Positions 18,580 to 25,473 of a stretch of 64,000 nt of DNA are shown in pieces. How positions within the stretch are numbered: the stretch's first letter is position 1; each line of letters starts with the position of its first letter. Origin of the DNA: Cellvibrio japonicus Ueda107 (GTDB taxonomy: Bacteria; Pseudomonadota; Gammaproteobacteria; Pseudomonadales; Cellvibrionaceae); NCBI RefSeq assembly GCF_000019225.1, contig NC_010995.1, forward strand, positions 4,512,574 through 4,576,573, in the 5' to 3' direction. The translations under genes and the position numbers were made by a program. The notes beneath the pieces were generated by a model that did no database searches, had not been told where the DNA came from, and was given only the letters and a program-made list of their open reading frames with translations.

Positions 18580-18607
18580 ATAAAAATAAGAGCTGTTTAC
18601 CTAGATG

Positions 18608-18757
18608 TGTCGGTGTAAAATAATTAGTGATACTTTTAGAAAGCTAAGCTATTGATTTGTATAGCTGACTACTTTTGTGCTTTAAAATAAATAGTGATAC
18701 TAATTTTATTGATCGTTATTAAACAAAAATAATCATTAAAATAATTGGCGATACTAT
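18608..18757 (+). repeat. Tn7-like left end with three spaced TnsB-type repeats
   Basis: After the terminal TGTC there are three copies of a repeat of about 20 bp, TTAAAATAATTAGTGATACT or close variants, near 18616-18635, 18681-18700 and 18737-18756. The spacing between them is wide and unequal. Tn7 itself has three spaced TnsB sites in a left end of about 150 bp, so the layout matches. The third copy has GGCGA in place of AGTGA, the same variant seen in the middle repeat of the right end. Confidence 0.88.
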
Positions 18758-19001
18758 TTAATCTAATGCAGACATCCCACTATTTACTAACCGAACTGCG
18801 GTACCTCCCTCAAACTCACCTTTTCCAACCGTAAAGCCTCAAAATATCGGCTTTTAACCAGACTGGCCGAAACAGACTGTAGGACTATGCCCCAAAGCAA
18901 ACGAGCCACCATTTTTTCATTGTAGGCACAATGCCTAAATTCTCTCCTTCAAATGAGTATATCAAAAAAAGTGATCTTGCCCAGCAACCGTGGACACAGT
19001 T

Positions 19002-19862
19002 TCAAGCACTCATCCGGGCCTCGTAGGCTTGCGGGCTGATGTGCCCCAGCGTGCTATGTCGCCGCTGGCGGTTATAGTCGGTTTCGATGTATTCAAACAC
19101 GGTTTCACGCATCTGGGCGCGGCTCATGAAGCGCTCGCCATGGATGCATTCGACCTTCAGGCTGTGGAAGAAGCTCTCTGCACACGCATTGTCGTAGCAG
19201 TTGCCTTTCGCGCTCATACTGCATCGCAGCTGATGAGCGCGGATTAGACCCTGATAAGCCGTTGAGCAGTACTGACTGCCGCGGTCGCTGTGTACGATCA
19301 CTCCCTTTGGCTGCTTTCGCCGCCACAGCGCCATGTGCAGAGCATCGCAGGCCAGGTCAGCCGTCATGCGTTCGCTCATGGCCCAGCCGACCACCATGCG
19401 CGAGTACAGATCAATGATTACGGCGAGATACAGCCAGCCCTCGTCCGTGTGCAGGTAGGTGATGTCGCCCACCCATTTCTGATTGGGTGCTGATGCTGTG
19501 AAGTCTTGCTTGAGCAGGTTCTCTGCCACCGGGAGCGAGTGTCGGGAGTTAGTTGTGGCCTTGAACTTCTTGGCCGCCTTGGCGCGTAAGCCTTGTCGCT
19601 GCATCGAGGCTGCAACCGTCTTGCGATTACAGCGCAGCCCGGCTTCCCACAGGTCATGGCACAGCCGCGGGGCGCCACTGCGGCCCTTACGGGCGTTATA
19701 CGCTTGCGCGACCCGCTGATCCAGCTCGGCCCGTTGCTGGTGGCGCGTGGATGGCTCGCGTGAGCACCAGGCGTAGAAACCACTGCGGGCGACACCCAGA
19801 ACACGGCACATGGCTTTCACCGAAAACGCTGGGGCATGTGTCCTCATGAAGGCGTACTTCAC
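19002..19862 (-). CDS. IS3-family transposase OrfB, copy 1
   Basis: A 286-residue integrase-core (rve) protein with a start-like GTG at 19862 that overlaps the orfA stop. The DDE residues are in WVGDITYL, IVHSDRGSQY and CYDNACAESFFHSLK, with an HTH-like region (GVARSGFYAW) at the N-terminus. In IS3 elements the active transposase is the OrfAB fusion. The orfB frame is open back to the A AAA AAG heptamer at 19892-19898, so a -1 frameshift would produce it. Intact. Confidence 0.93.
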   Translation of the reverse strand: MKYAFMRTHAPAFSVKAMCRVLGVARSGFYAWCSREPSTRHQQRAELDQRVAQAYNARKGRSGAPRLCHDLWEAGLRCNRKTVAASMQRQGLRAKAAKKFKATTNSRHSLPVAENLLKQDFTASAPNQKWVGDITYLHTDEGWLYLAVIIDLYSRMVVGWAMSERMTADLACDALHMALWRRKQPKGVIVHSDRGSQYCSTAYQGLIRAHQLRCSMSAKGNCYDNACAESFFHSLKVECIHGERFMSRAQMRETVFEYIETDYNRQRRHSTLGHISPQAYEARMSA

Positions 19863-20158
19863 TTGAGGCTCTTCGCAAAGTACGCCGCGGCCTTTTTTAC
19901 GATGGCCAGTTCTTCGGCTTGCTCGGCCAGGAGCCGCTTGAGGCGGGCGTTTTCGTCGGCCAGTGACTGTTCGCGCTCACTGCTGCTCAGGGTCTGCTGC
20001 TGCTTACTGCGCCATCCATAGAGCTGAGACGCATGAAGACCAAGCTGTTCGGCCGCTTTACTAACGCCAATTCGCTCGGCCAGCGCTAACGCTTCATTCT
20101 TGAAGGCTTGGGAGTGACGGGTACGGTTCTGTTTCATCGGGGTAGCGGTTCTTGCCAT
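19859..20158 (-). CDS. IS3-family OrfA (helix-turn-helix), copy 1
   Basis: A 99-residue protein with an N-terminal HTH_Tnp_1 domain (residues about 15-50, including LGLHASQLYGWRSKQQ) followed by a leucine-zipper-like helix (residues 60-95) used for multimerisation in the family. The last part holds the codons of the frameshift heptamer A AAA AAG. It overlaps orfB by 4 bp. ATG at 20158. Confidence 0.92.
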   Translation of the reverse strand: MARTATPMKQNRTRHSQAFKNEALALAERIGVSKAAEQLGLHASQLYGWRSKQQQTLSSSEREQSLADENARLKRLLAEQAEELAIVKKAAAYFAKSLK

Positions 20159-20217
20159 GGTTCACCTCGTTGCAGTTTATCGCTTAACGGGGTGTCCACT
20201 CGTGCTGGGCAAGATCA

Positions 20218-20776
20218 AAGGACCCGACCCATTAAATGCAAACGTTAACCAAAGGTTAAAGACGCCCCCCCCTTGACCACGCCTTGACCACGCCTTGAAC
20301 AAGGCTTAATTGAAATAACTTAAAGAGTATGGATACATATCTTCTAAGCGATGGCTGACAATCAACGCTACCTTATCTCCATGCCTATCTGGATTGAATC
20401 CCTAATAAAAATGGCACCAAAAAGATGTCTTTAGGGTATCCAGAATCACTTCCGAGGTTATGTCGGTTAATAGGCCCACCTCGACATTTTTTGAGTAAGG
20501 TTCGTAATTGACAGGTTAGTCGCAAAAACCTAACATAAATCTGTTGCCCAAGAGGCCTTATTGCTTCCCCCCTTTCCCTTGAGGACTTGAAAGCCCAGCG
20601 TAAATCTGGGCTTTTCCGTTTCAGCTACGCCTCCCAGCTTTCCGGTCTAACATGGAAAGCGTATTAAGGACACTTGATCTTCGATGGGTATTGAAAGGCG
20701 TCGTTCGGGTATGCCACGCGCCAGTCTGCCCATATCAATTGTTGGTTTAGATTTGATTAATTAGTATACTGGCCGC
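20218..20776. other. Intergenic region between IS3 copy 1 and candidate RNA
   Basis: No convincing gene. It holds a short direct repeat (CTTGACCACGCC twice, near 20270-20296), a terminator-like hairpin at 20590-20615, and a promoter-like pair TTGGTT (20742-20747), 17 bp, TATACT (20765-20770) pointing rightwards into the structured segment. A 27-codon ORF at 20351-20434 is too short to support. Confidence 0.5.
20590..20615 (+). terminator. Rho-independent terminator-like hairpin
   Basis: AAAGCCCAG and CTGGGCTTT pair perfectly around an 8-nt loop, and the right arm runs into TTTT. The plus strand has the better T-run. It has no obvious gene upstream, so it may be left from a gene removed when IS3 copy 1 or neighbouring DNA was rearranged. 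Confidence 0.6.
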
Positions 20777-20888
20777 GTTGGTGCGGACCGGAACCCGAAA
20801 GGGGGCATCAATGTCGGGTTGTAAAACCCCCTAGCCAGTGAGCAGGATATTCGGAGGCATCCGATAAAGAGTAGGCCGGACTTTTTTC
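20777..20888 (+). ncRNA. Candidate structured RNA with H-type pseudoknot
   Basis: Downstream of a good sigma-70-like promoter (TTGGTT, 17-bp spacer, TATACT) there are about 110 nt with dense complementarity and a closing T-run (20882-20887). AACCCGA (20792-20798) pairs with TCGGGTT (20814-20820). AGGGGG (20800-20805), inside that loop, pairs with CCCCCT (20827-20832), giving an H-type pseudoknot. TCGGA/TCCGA (20851-20864) forms a further hairpin. I do not recognise it as a known RNA family, and no ORF follows on the same strand. The ends are estimates and transcription is inferred. Confidence 0.45.
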
Positions 20889-20985
20889 TTTGACTATCGA
20901 ATTCGGGGCTTTGCCTACAATGAAAGATGGTCGTCCGCTTGGTTTGGAGCATAGTCCCGCAGGCGGCTCCGACCAGCCTATTAAA

Positions 20986-21010
20986 GAAGGTCGACATTTG
21001 TCGACTTTTC
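20986..21010. terminator. Hairpin downstream of the phosphoribosyltransferase gene
   Basis: AAGGTCGAC and GTCGACTTT form a 9-bp stem (one G-U) around ATTT, followed by TTTCATTTT on the plus strand and by TTCTTT on the minus strand. It could end the leftward operon whose last gene stops at 21077, or act in both directions. Confidence 0.5.
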
Positions 21011-21076
21011 ATTTTGGTGGGCAGCAGTTTTGGCTCCTGCATGTGTGCGCTTATCTTGAACCACGTTTGTTTCATT

Positions 21077-21619
21077 CTAGTTCGGCGTAGCATACAAGTT
21101 AGGTAGATTCCTTCCGTACCCGTCGCGGTCAATGCCGAAACCGAATACGAACCTCATATCATCCAAATTTATTCCGACAAAATCTGGAGTAATTTCTTTA
21201 TTTTCGCGCATCGCTCTATTGATCAAAACAGCTGTGTACACTTCATTTGCGCCTCGTTCTAGGCAGTAGTTTTTTATTTCATTTAATGTTTTACCCTCAT
21301 CGCAAATATCATCAACAATAAGAACGGATTTTCCGTTGAGAGATTCATGACACTCAGAAATCCAATTCAGTTTGCTCCCCTTAGTTGAATCTCCATATCG
21401 AGAAGCGTGAACATAGTCAAGATTAATGTTTACTTTGAGAAGCGGCAATAGATGACCACAAAAGACTAGCGCTCCCTTCATAACACATATAACTATAATT
21501 TTCTGATTCTTTAACGTGCTATTTATTTGAGCTGCAATATGGGATATAGAACTCATGATTTCTTTGTTATCAAAAAGTTGTTTAGATGTAAAACTATGAT
21601 CTTGAATTTCACTATTCAT
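21077..21619 (-). CDS. Hypoxanthine/guanine phosphoribosyltransferase-like protein
   Basis: A 180-residue type I phosphoribosyltransferase. Visible are the pyrophosphate loop CVMKGAL (residues 45-51), the flexible-loop motif ASRYGDS (72-78), the PRPP motif VLIVDDICDEGKT (99-111) and the C-terminal GFGIDRDGYGRNLPNLY split across 160-176, as in HGPRT. Glu replaces the usual Thr of DTGKT. The start is the ATG at 21619, because GGAGGGG (21628-21634) sits eight bases upstream; the frame is open to 21691 without such a site. It is AT-rich and lies 342 bp behind the DUF2938 gene, so it may be a separate transcript. It should join a 6-oxopurine or an analogue to PRPP. Confidence 0.85.
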   Translation of the reverse strand: MNSEIQDHSFTSKQLFDNKEIMSSISHIAAQINSTLKNQKIIVICVMKGALVFCGHLLPLLKVNINLDYVHASRYGDSTKGSKLNWISECHESLNGKSVLIVDDICDEGKTLNEIKNYCLERGANEVYTAVLINRAMRENKEITPDFVGINLDDMRFVFGFGIDRDGYGRNLPNLYATPN

Positions 21620-21961
21620 ATAGAGATCCCCTCCAATATCGTTTAAATTTGCCCGAGTAAAAAATTTTCCCCACTTACGACAAGTCTCCAACTCATTAGA
21701 TGCTCACCATTTTGGAACAGCTATGTCAAACTCACAGAGCAATTAATCAATTGGGTTGAAAACAATTCTGTCAGTTAAACATCAAAAAAATTGCTAGAGA
21801 ACCGCTGCTCTGTGATTATAGCTTGGGGAATTAGAATGGCGGATAAGCGTTCCCTGCACTGGGCAGACGACTTCGACCTATTACGACTCACTTTAATCTT
21901 TAAGTGAAGCTCCTACATGTATTGGTAAGCATATAAACTAAAAGCCGATTTACCAGCGCGA
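21620..21961. other. Intergenic region between PRTase and DUF2938 genes
   Basis: These 342 bp contain the strong GGAGGGG site of the phosphoribosyltransferase gene. On the minus strand there is a TTGACA (21724-21729) without a clear -10 partner at the right distance. I see no ORF or terminator here. Confidence 0.4.
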
Positions 21962-22450
21962 TTAATATACTATCCACGAACTTCCAATTACATAAACAAC
22001 ATATAAAAATTGACCGAAAGTAAGATGTGCCAAAATACTCATAATTGGCGTTAATATTGGGCGCTTATGCTTCCTAGCGAAAAATCCATATCCCAAGGCA
22101 GGCTGCATAATAAGATAAGGAAAAACAAGGGTTGAGGCACCAAAAATGGTGGCATTGTTAAGGTTGGGTTCAATCCCAACATATGCCATGAAATTAAAAT
22201 AAAAAACAGAAAAGATCACACCAATTAGATAGTGCATAAACCAGCCCATGAACAGCTCATATCGTTCTGGCGCTGAGCTGCCAATCGGGTTATGCAAAAA
22301 TTGCAGATACTGCATTTTTATAAACCATCTGCCGATAAACCGCCATTCAGTTTTTGGAATTCTAATTGTATAGTGCAATAATAACCCCAAACAATCCAAG
22401 AGAAATGTTGCCGCAATTCCTATTAGGATGTATAAAAATTGATTTTCCAT
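21962..22450 (-). CDS. DUF2938-family integral membrane protein
   Basis: A 162-residue membrane protein with about four hydrophobic segments (residues about 5-28, 70-92, 100-122 and 138-158). The arrangement matches DUF2938: an N-terminal LIGIAATFLLDCLGL with the conserved Asp, a GRWFIKMQ segment, an ERYELFMGWFMHYLIGV segment and an FPYLIMQPALGYGFFA segment followed by basic residues. The function of the family is unknown to me; a transporter or membrane-anchored enzyme are both possible. It lies 21 bp behind the ATP-grasp gene and is likely co-transcribed with it. Confidence 0.75.
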   Translation of the reverse strand: MENQFLYILIGIAATFLLDCLGLLLHYTIRIPKTEWRFIGRWFIKMQYLQFLHNPIGSSAPERYELFMGWFMHYLIGVIFSVFYFNFMAYVGIEPNLNNATIFGASTLVFPYLIMQPALGYGFFARKHKRPILTPIMSILAHLTFGQFLYVVYVIGSSWIVY

Positions 22451-22471
22451 ATTGCCACTCAGTTATAGAAA

Positions 22472-23728
22472 TTAAATCAATGCTGAATTATAAATTCTGC
22501 TTTCCAGTTCTCGAAATAACTCATAATCCTCTTTCATTTTTTTAGGGTGCCCACGTAAATAAGCAAAGCCAGGACTTTTAAAAAGATCAATTGTTTTCTC
22601 CAATTTCATGCCTGCGCAAAGAGAAGATGTAAGTGAGAAAAAACTTTGAATTTGAGCAATTTCTTGAAAATCAGGATTTCTGCGCAATAGCCCGTCAGAG
22701 TGAGACATCAAATATATGTGCCGCATAATTTCTGGATTTGGATGTCTAGGTTTTCTTAATAATGCATCGAATTTTTCTGGAGAAAAGCATGCATCAATCG
22801 TAGCAAGAAACTGATTCGTTTCATAATGGCTCGCTATTGCAGCCATATCAACAGCACCTTCAAATCTCGCTCCGCATTCTATTAAAATAGGCCCGCTAGT
22901 TGTCATCATGATCTCGCAGTGTGCTGGGCCAAATTTAATGCCTAGCGCATGCAATGCTGATTCTGCATACGAAGTTAGTATTTTCCAAACGTCGGAATCT
23001 ACGTTCACTGAGTCCGCATAAGAACAGACCGCATGTTGCTCAAAAAAACCCTTATTTATTTCCCAAATATCAGTAAAATATGGTTTACCATTTCTTGAAA
23101 CTGAATTAACGATATATTCTTGACCAGACAAGAACCCTTGGGCAAGAACCTCATGATTTGGTTGGTTAAACAAATTTCCTGTACCAATAATTTGCTTATA
23201 TGCATTTTCAACTTCTTTTTCGCTCTCACATATAAAAACATTTTGACCACCACCGCCCGAGCAAGGTTTTAATACACACTTTCCACTAATATTTGTCCCA
23301 ATCCATTTTTGTAGTTCAATTAAACTGGAGCTGCAAAAATGGTTCATTGATGGAATATTTGCTTTTTTTAAGGACTCGTGCATTAGATATTTATTTCTTC
23401 GAGCAGCTGAAAGGGAGAAATTGTTATAAGAAATGCCCAAGTAATCTGCAATAATATCCGCTGTCTCCACTCCCGGTTCTGAACCCGCCATAACAAGTTG
23501 TATATTCTCTTTTTCTAATGAATTTAAGATGTTATTAATTCCCTGAGCGTCCACACAAAAACACTTAGAAAAATTAGTTTCAATGAAAGAATTTTGAAGT
23601 TTTTCAGGGAGATTTTTTGAGCTGCGAACATGTAAACACTCATAGCCAAGACCATTTAATACGCTCGAAAACCCAGCGCCAAGTGAATAACTATCCACTA
23701 ACAATATCTTTGCTTTACTGATTTTCAT
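22472..23728 (-). CDS. ATP-grasp ligase (amino-acid-ligase-like)
   Basis: A 418-residue ATP-grasp protein of the carbamoyl-phosphate-synthase-L/amino-acid-ligase type. It has an N-terminal preATP-grasp Rossmann-like region (KAKILLVDSYSLG), the ATP lysine in VLKP (Lys154), the glycine loop SGGGGQNVF (157-165), GQEY (Glu204), GPAHCEI (Glu272) and ILIECGAR (Glu284), the last two likely binding magnesium. Such enzymes join a carboxylate, via acyl phosphate, to an amine. Its start overlaps the end of the nucleosidase-like gene by 14 bp. Substrates unknown; it is closest in feel to dipeptide-forming L-amino-acid ligases. Confidence 0.8.
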   Translation of the reverse strand: MKISKAKILLVDSYSLGAGFSSVLNGLGYECLHVRSSKNLPEKLQNSFIETNFSKCFCVDAQGINNILNSLEKENIQLVMAGSEPGVETADIIADYLGISYNNFSLSAARRNKYLMHESLKKANIPSMNHFCSSSLIELQKWIGTNISGKCVLKPCSGGGGQNVFICESEKEVENAYKQIIGTGNLFNQPNHEVLAQGFLSGQEYIVNSVSRNGKPYFTDIWEINKGFFEQHAVCSYADSVNVDSDVWKILTSYAESALHALGIKFGPAHCEIMMTTSGPILIECGARFEGAVDMAAIASHYETNQFLATIDACFSPEKFDALLRKPRHPNPEIMRHIYLMSHSDGLLRRNPDFQEIAQIQSFFSLTSSLCAGMKLEKTIDLFKSPGFAYLRGHPKKMKEDYELFRELESRIYNSALI

Positions 23729-24494
23729 TACATTTTCTCTCTAGGGAGCTGAAGGAATCCAATATAAATTCACTATTTGAAATTAAATCAATAGATTTAA
23801 TAATTGAATCTGAAAGATTTGAAACTGCCATGTCGAAGTTGTTGACAAATTGATGCTCTGAAGTAACTTGGCTCAATAGAACATTCGTAATTGTTTTTAT
23901 TGCAAAAAATGGCGTATGTGTTAAAAAACAGATCCAAGCTATAGCTGCGCACTCCATATCCTTGACTATAGAATTGCACTCTCTCATGGCGTCTAGGTCG
24001 CTTATGGTCAAAGCTAGCGAGCTACCAGACGATACTATTCCTTGCGTCGCTCCTATAGCAACGGCGAGCGCTGTAGTGTCAATAACGGGATAGCCACCAA
24101 GCGCTGACTCATTAAACCCCGGAAGCGGAACCCTTCTATCATGGAAAAAGCAATGCTCATTGCTAATGTAGGTTTTTCCAATCTCGGTAGAATCATCTGA
24201 AAGTAACCCTGCCGTACCGCAAGAGATCAACAGATCAGGTACAAGGTGCGCACAAGCCATGGTTGCTGCTAAAGTGGCAGGAACTGGACCAATAAGATCA
24301 ACATTGTAAGCAGCATCCACTCCAATTATTATGCAAGAAATTGATAAATTATTATATTTACCACGATAAAGAATTAATGGCAGATTGTTGTCCCATAGAG
24401 GTGTAGCTCTTATTAATTTGAGTCTTTGGATAGTAGGCATCGCTTCATCTCGCATGGCAAAGATAATGCATAAATGCTTTAGTTTATTATTCAT
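23715..24494 (-). CDS. MTA/SAH-nucleosidase-like nucleoside phosphorylase fold protein
   Basis: A 259-residue PNP_UDP_1 superfamily protein most like plant-type methylthioadenosine nucleosidases: FAMRDEAMP at the N-terminus (Glu17 matches the catalytic Glu12 of the E. coli enzyme), ISCGTAGLL (90-98) and VKDMECAAIAWI (Glu181, ribose contact). The catalytic, purine-N7-protonating Asp of MTA/SAH nucleosidases is replaced by Asn204 in KTITNV. In trimeric purine nucleoside phosphorylases an Asn at the comparable site goes with 6-oxopurine substrates, so substrate or chemistry has probably changed. It lies 5 bp behind the methyltransferase gene. Confidence 0.8.
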   Translation of the reverse strand: MNNKLKHLCIIFAMRDEAMPTIQRLKLIRATPLWDNNLPLILYRGKYNNLSISCIIIGVDAAYNVDLIGPVPATLAATMACAHLVPDLLISCGTAGLLSDDSTEIGKTYISNEHCFFHDRRVPLPGFNESALGGYPVIDTTALAVAIGATQGIVSSGSSLALTISDLDAMRECNSIVKDMECAAIAWICFLTHTPFFAIKTITNVLLSQVTSEHQFVNNFDMAVSNLSDSIIKSIDLISNSEFILDSFSSLERKCNENQ

Positions 24495-24499
24495 AACAC

Positions 24500-25237
24500 T
24501 TACACCTTAAAATCGGGTGTAATGGATGAGGGCGCTTGAATGTAAATACCACGAAATATTTTCCCTTCGTCGTAAATTGTGACTTTACGAGAATTAACAT
24601 TTAAAGACTCTAACAAAAAATTAAGTTCATATGCGATCGTATTTAGGTTCTCTTTAGATGAGAATCGAACGCCTTCATCAGTAAAATTACATTGTATCTC
24701 TGAGTAACCACTTTTTTTGTAGTAATCAGATCGTGCTCTGTGCGCACAAGCGTTAGTTTGATAAGTAGAAATAAAGATATCCGCATTTAAATTGCAGATA
24801 ACGTTTTTTATTCTTTTAAAATCAGGAATATTACCGAAACAATTAAACGGAAAGTAAACCAGACAAGACTTATTGAGTAATTCAGGGACGGTATCAAAAT
24901 TTAAATCATATGCTGAGAGTAGCTTAGCGTGACCATGTTTTTCAATTTTGCTTTCACGAATTGCAATATTTGCCTTTTCAATATACCGCTTAACAATATC
25001 AATCCCACAATAACTTATCTGGTGTGACTCGGCCAAATATATTGACCGGCCTTCCATGCATCCCACCTCAACCAGGCAGCTGTAGTTTCCATTGCCCAGA
25101 ATTGAATTGACCATTTTATCTTCTAAAACAAGATAAGATTCAATGTCATTAGAAAAGTTGCTGGAATCAACCAGTGAGTCGCCAAAAGAATCATAAAATG
25201 TCGAGACTATTAAATCATTTTCAGATGCTGAATTCAT
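24500..25237 (-). CDS. Class I SAM-dependent methyltransferase
   Basis: A 245-residue Rossmann-fold methyltransferase. Motif I is VEVGCMEGRS (residues 56-65) and motif II, with the acidic residue that binds the SAM ribose, is CGIDIV (77-82). There is no signal peptide or extra domain. Start is the ATG at 25237, preceded by AGGACGGAAC. It is the first complete gene of the AT-rich cluster. Only the SAM-binding half is recognisable, so the methyl acceptor is unknown; a small molecule is likely from the company of nucleobase and ligase enzymes. Confidence 0.75.
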   Translation of the reverse strand: MNSASENDLIVSTFYDSFGDSLVDSSNFSNDIESYLVLEDKMVNSILGNGNYSCLVEVGCMEGRSIYLAESHQISYCGIDIVKRYIEKANIAIRESKIEKHGHAKLLSAYDLNFDTVPELLNKSCLVYFPFNCFGNIPDFKRIKNVICNLNADIFISTYQTNACAHRARSDYYKKSGYSEIQCNFTDEGVRFSSKENLNTIAYELNFLLESLNVNSRKVTIYDEGKIFRGIYIQAPSSITPDFKV

Positions 25238-25321
25238 GTTCCGTCCTAATTAATTTTCCTATTGCACTACGATTGGTGATCCTATCTAGTTATGCGTATT
25301 AACTCATTAATTAAAATCGCG

Positions 25322-25443
25322 TTATGTCGCATAATAAACATCTCCTAGTGAAATATTGCTAAAACCTTTCAGTAAAGACAAGTACTCGTCCATTGCTTCC
25401 ATCAATAAATTGGCATCTTCAGAAAAGGAAAATAAAACAGTAA
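25322..25443 (-). pseudogene. 3' remnant of a gene cut by IS3 copy 2
   Basis: Directly next to IS3 copy 2 there is an open frame of 40 codons ending in TAA at 25322-25324. It reads like a real protein C-terminus (EDANLLMEAMDEYLSLLKG and then SNISLGDVYYAT). Its 5' part is missing: the sequence on the other side of the IS does not continue the frame, and the IS has no target duplication. It was probably the gene upstream of the methyltransferase in the same operon. I do not recognise the family. Confidence 0.5.
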
Positions 25444-25473
25444 TGATCTTGCCCAGCAACCGTGGACACAGTT

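Larger units (their letters stand above)
18972..20217 (-). mobile_element. IS3-family insertion sequence, copy 1
   Basis: A 1246-bp element with imperfect 26-bp terminal repeats beginning TGATCTTGCCCAGCA at both ends. It is flanked by a 3-bp duplication (AAG at 18969-18971 and 20218-20220), normal for IS3. It carries orfA and orfB on the minus strand with a classical A AAA AAG frameshift heptamer. It appears identical to copy 2, which lies 6472 bp away in the same orientation, so both are recent. Confidence 0.93.

Noticed and set aside
20351..20434. 27-codon frame between IS3 copy 1 and the terminator hairpin
   Set aside because: Too short, with no ribosome-binding site; it might be a relic but cannot be supported.
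20767..20837. ACTGGC/GCCAGT pairing as a closing stem of the candidate RNA
   Set aside because: The left arm overlaps the predicted -10 box and would not be in the transcript if that promoter is used.
20890..21090. 66-codon plus-strand frame just after the candidate RNA
   Set aside because: No ribosome-binding site, unnatural composition, and it spans the terminator-like hairpin at 20986-21010.
20761..21132. 123-codon minus-strand frame covering the candidate RNA
   Set aside because: It overlaps the end of the phosphoribosyltransferase gene and runs through both hairpins; the translation resembles no protein.
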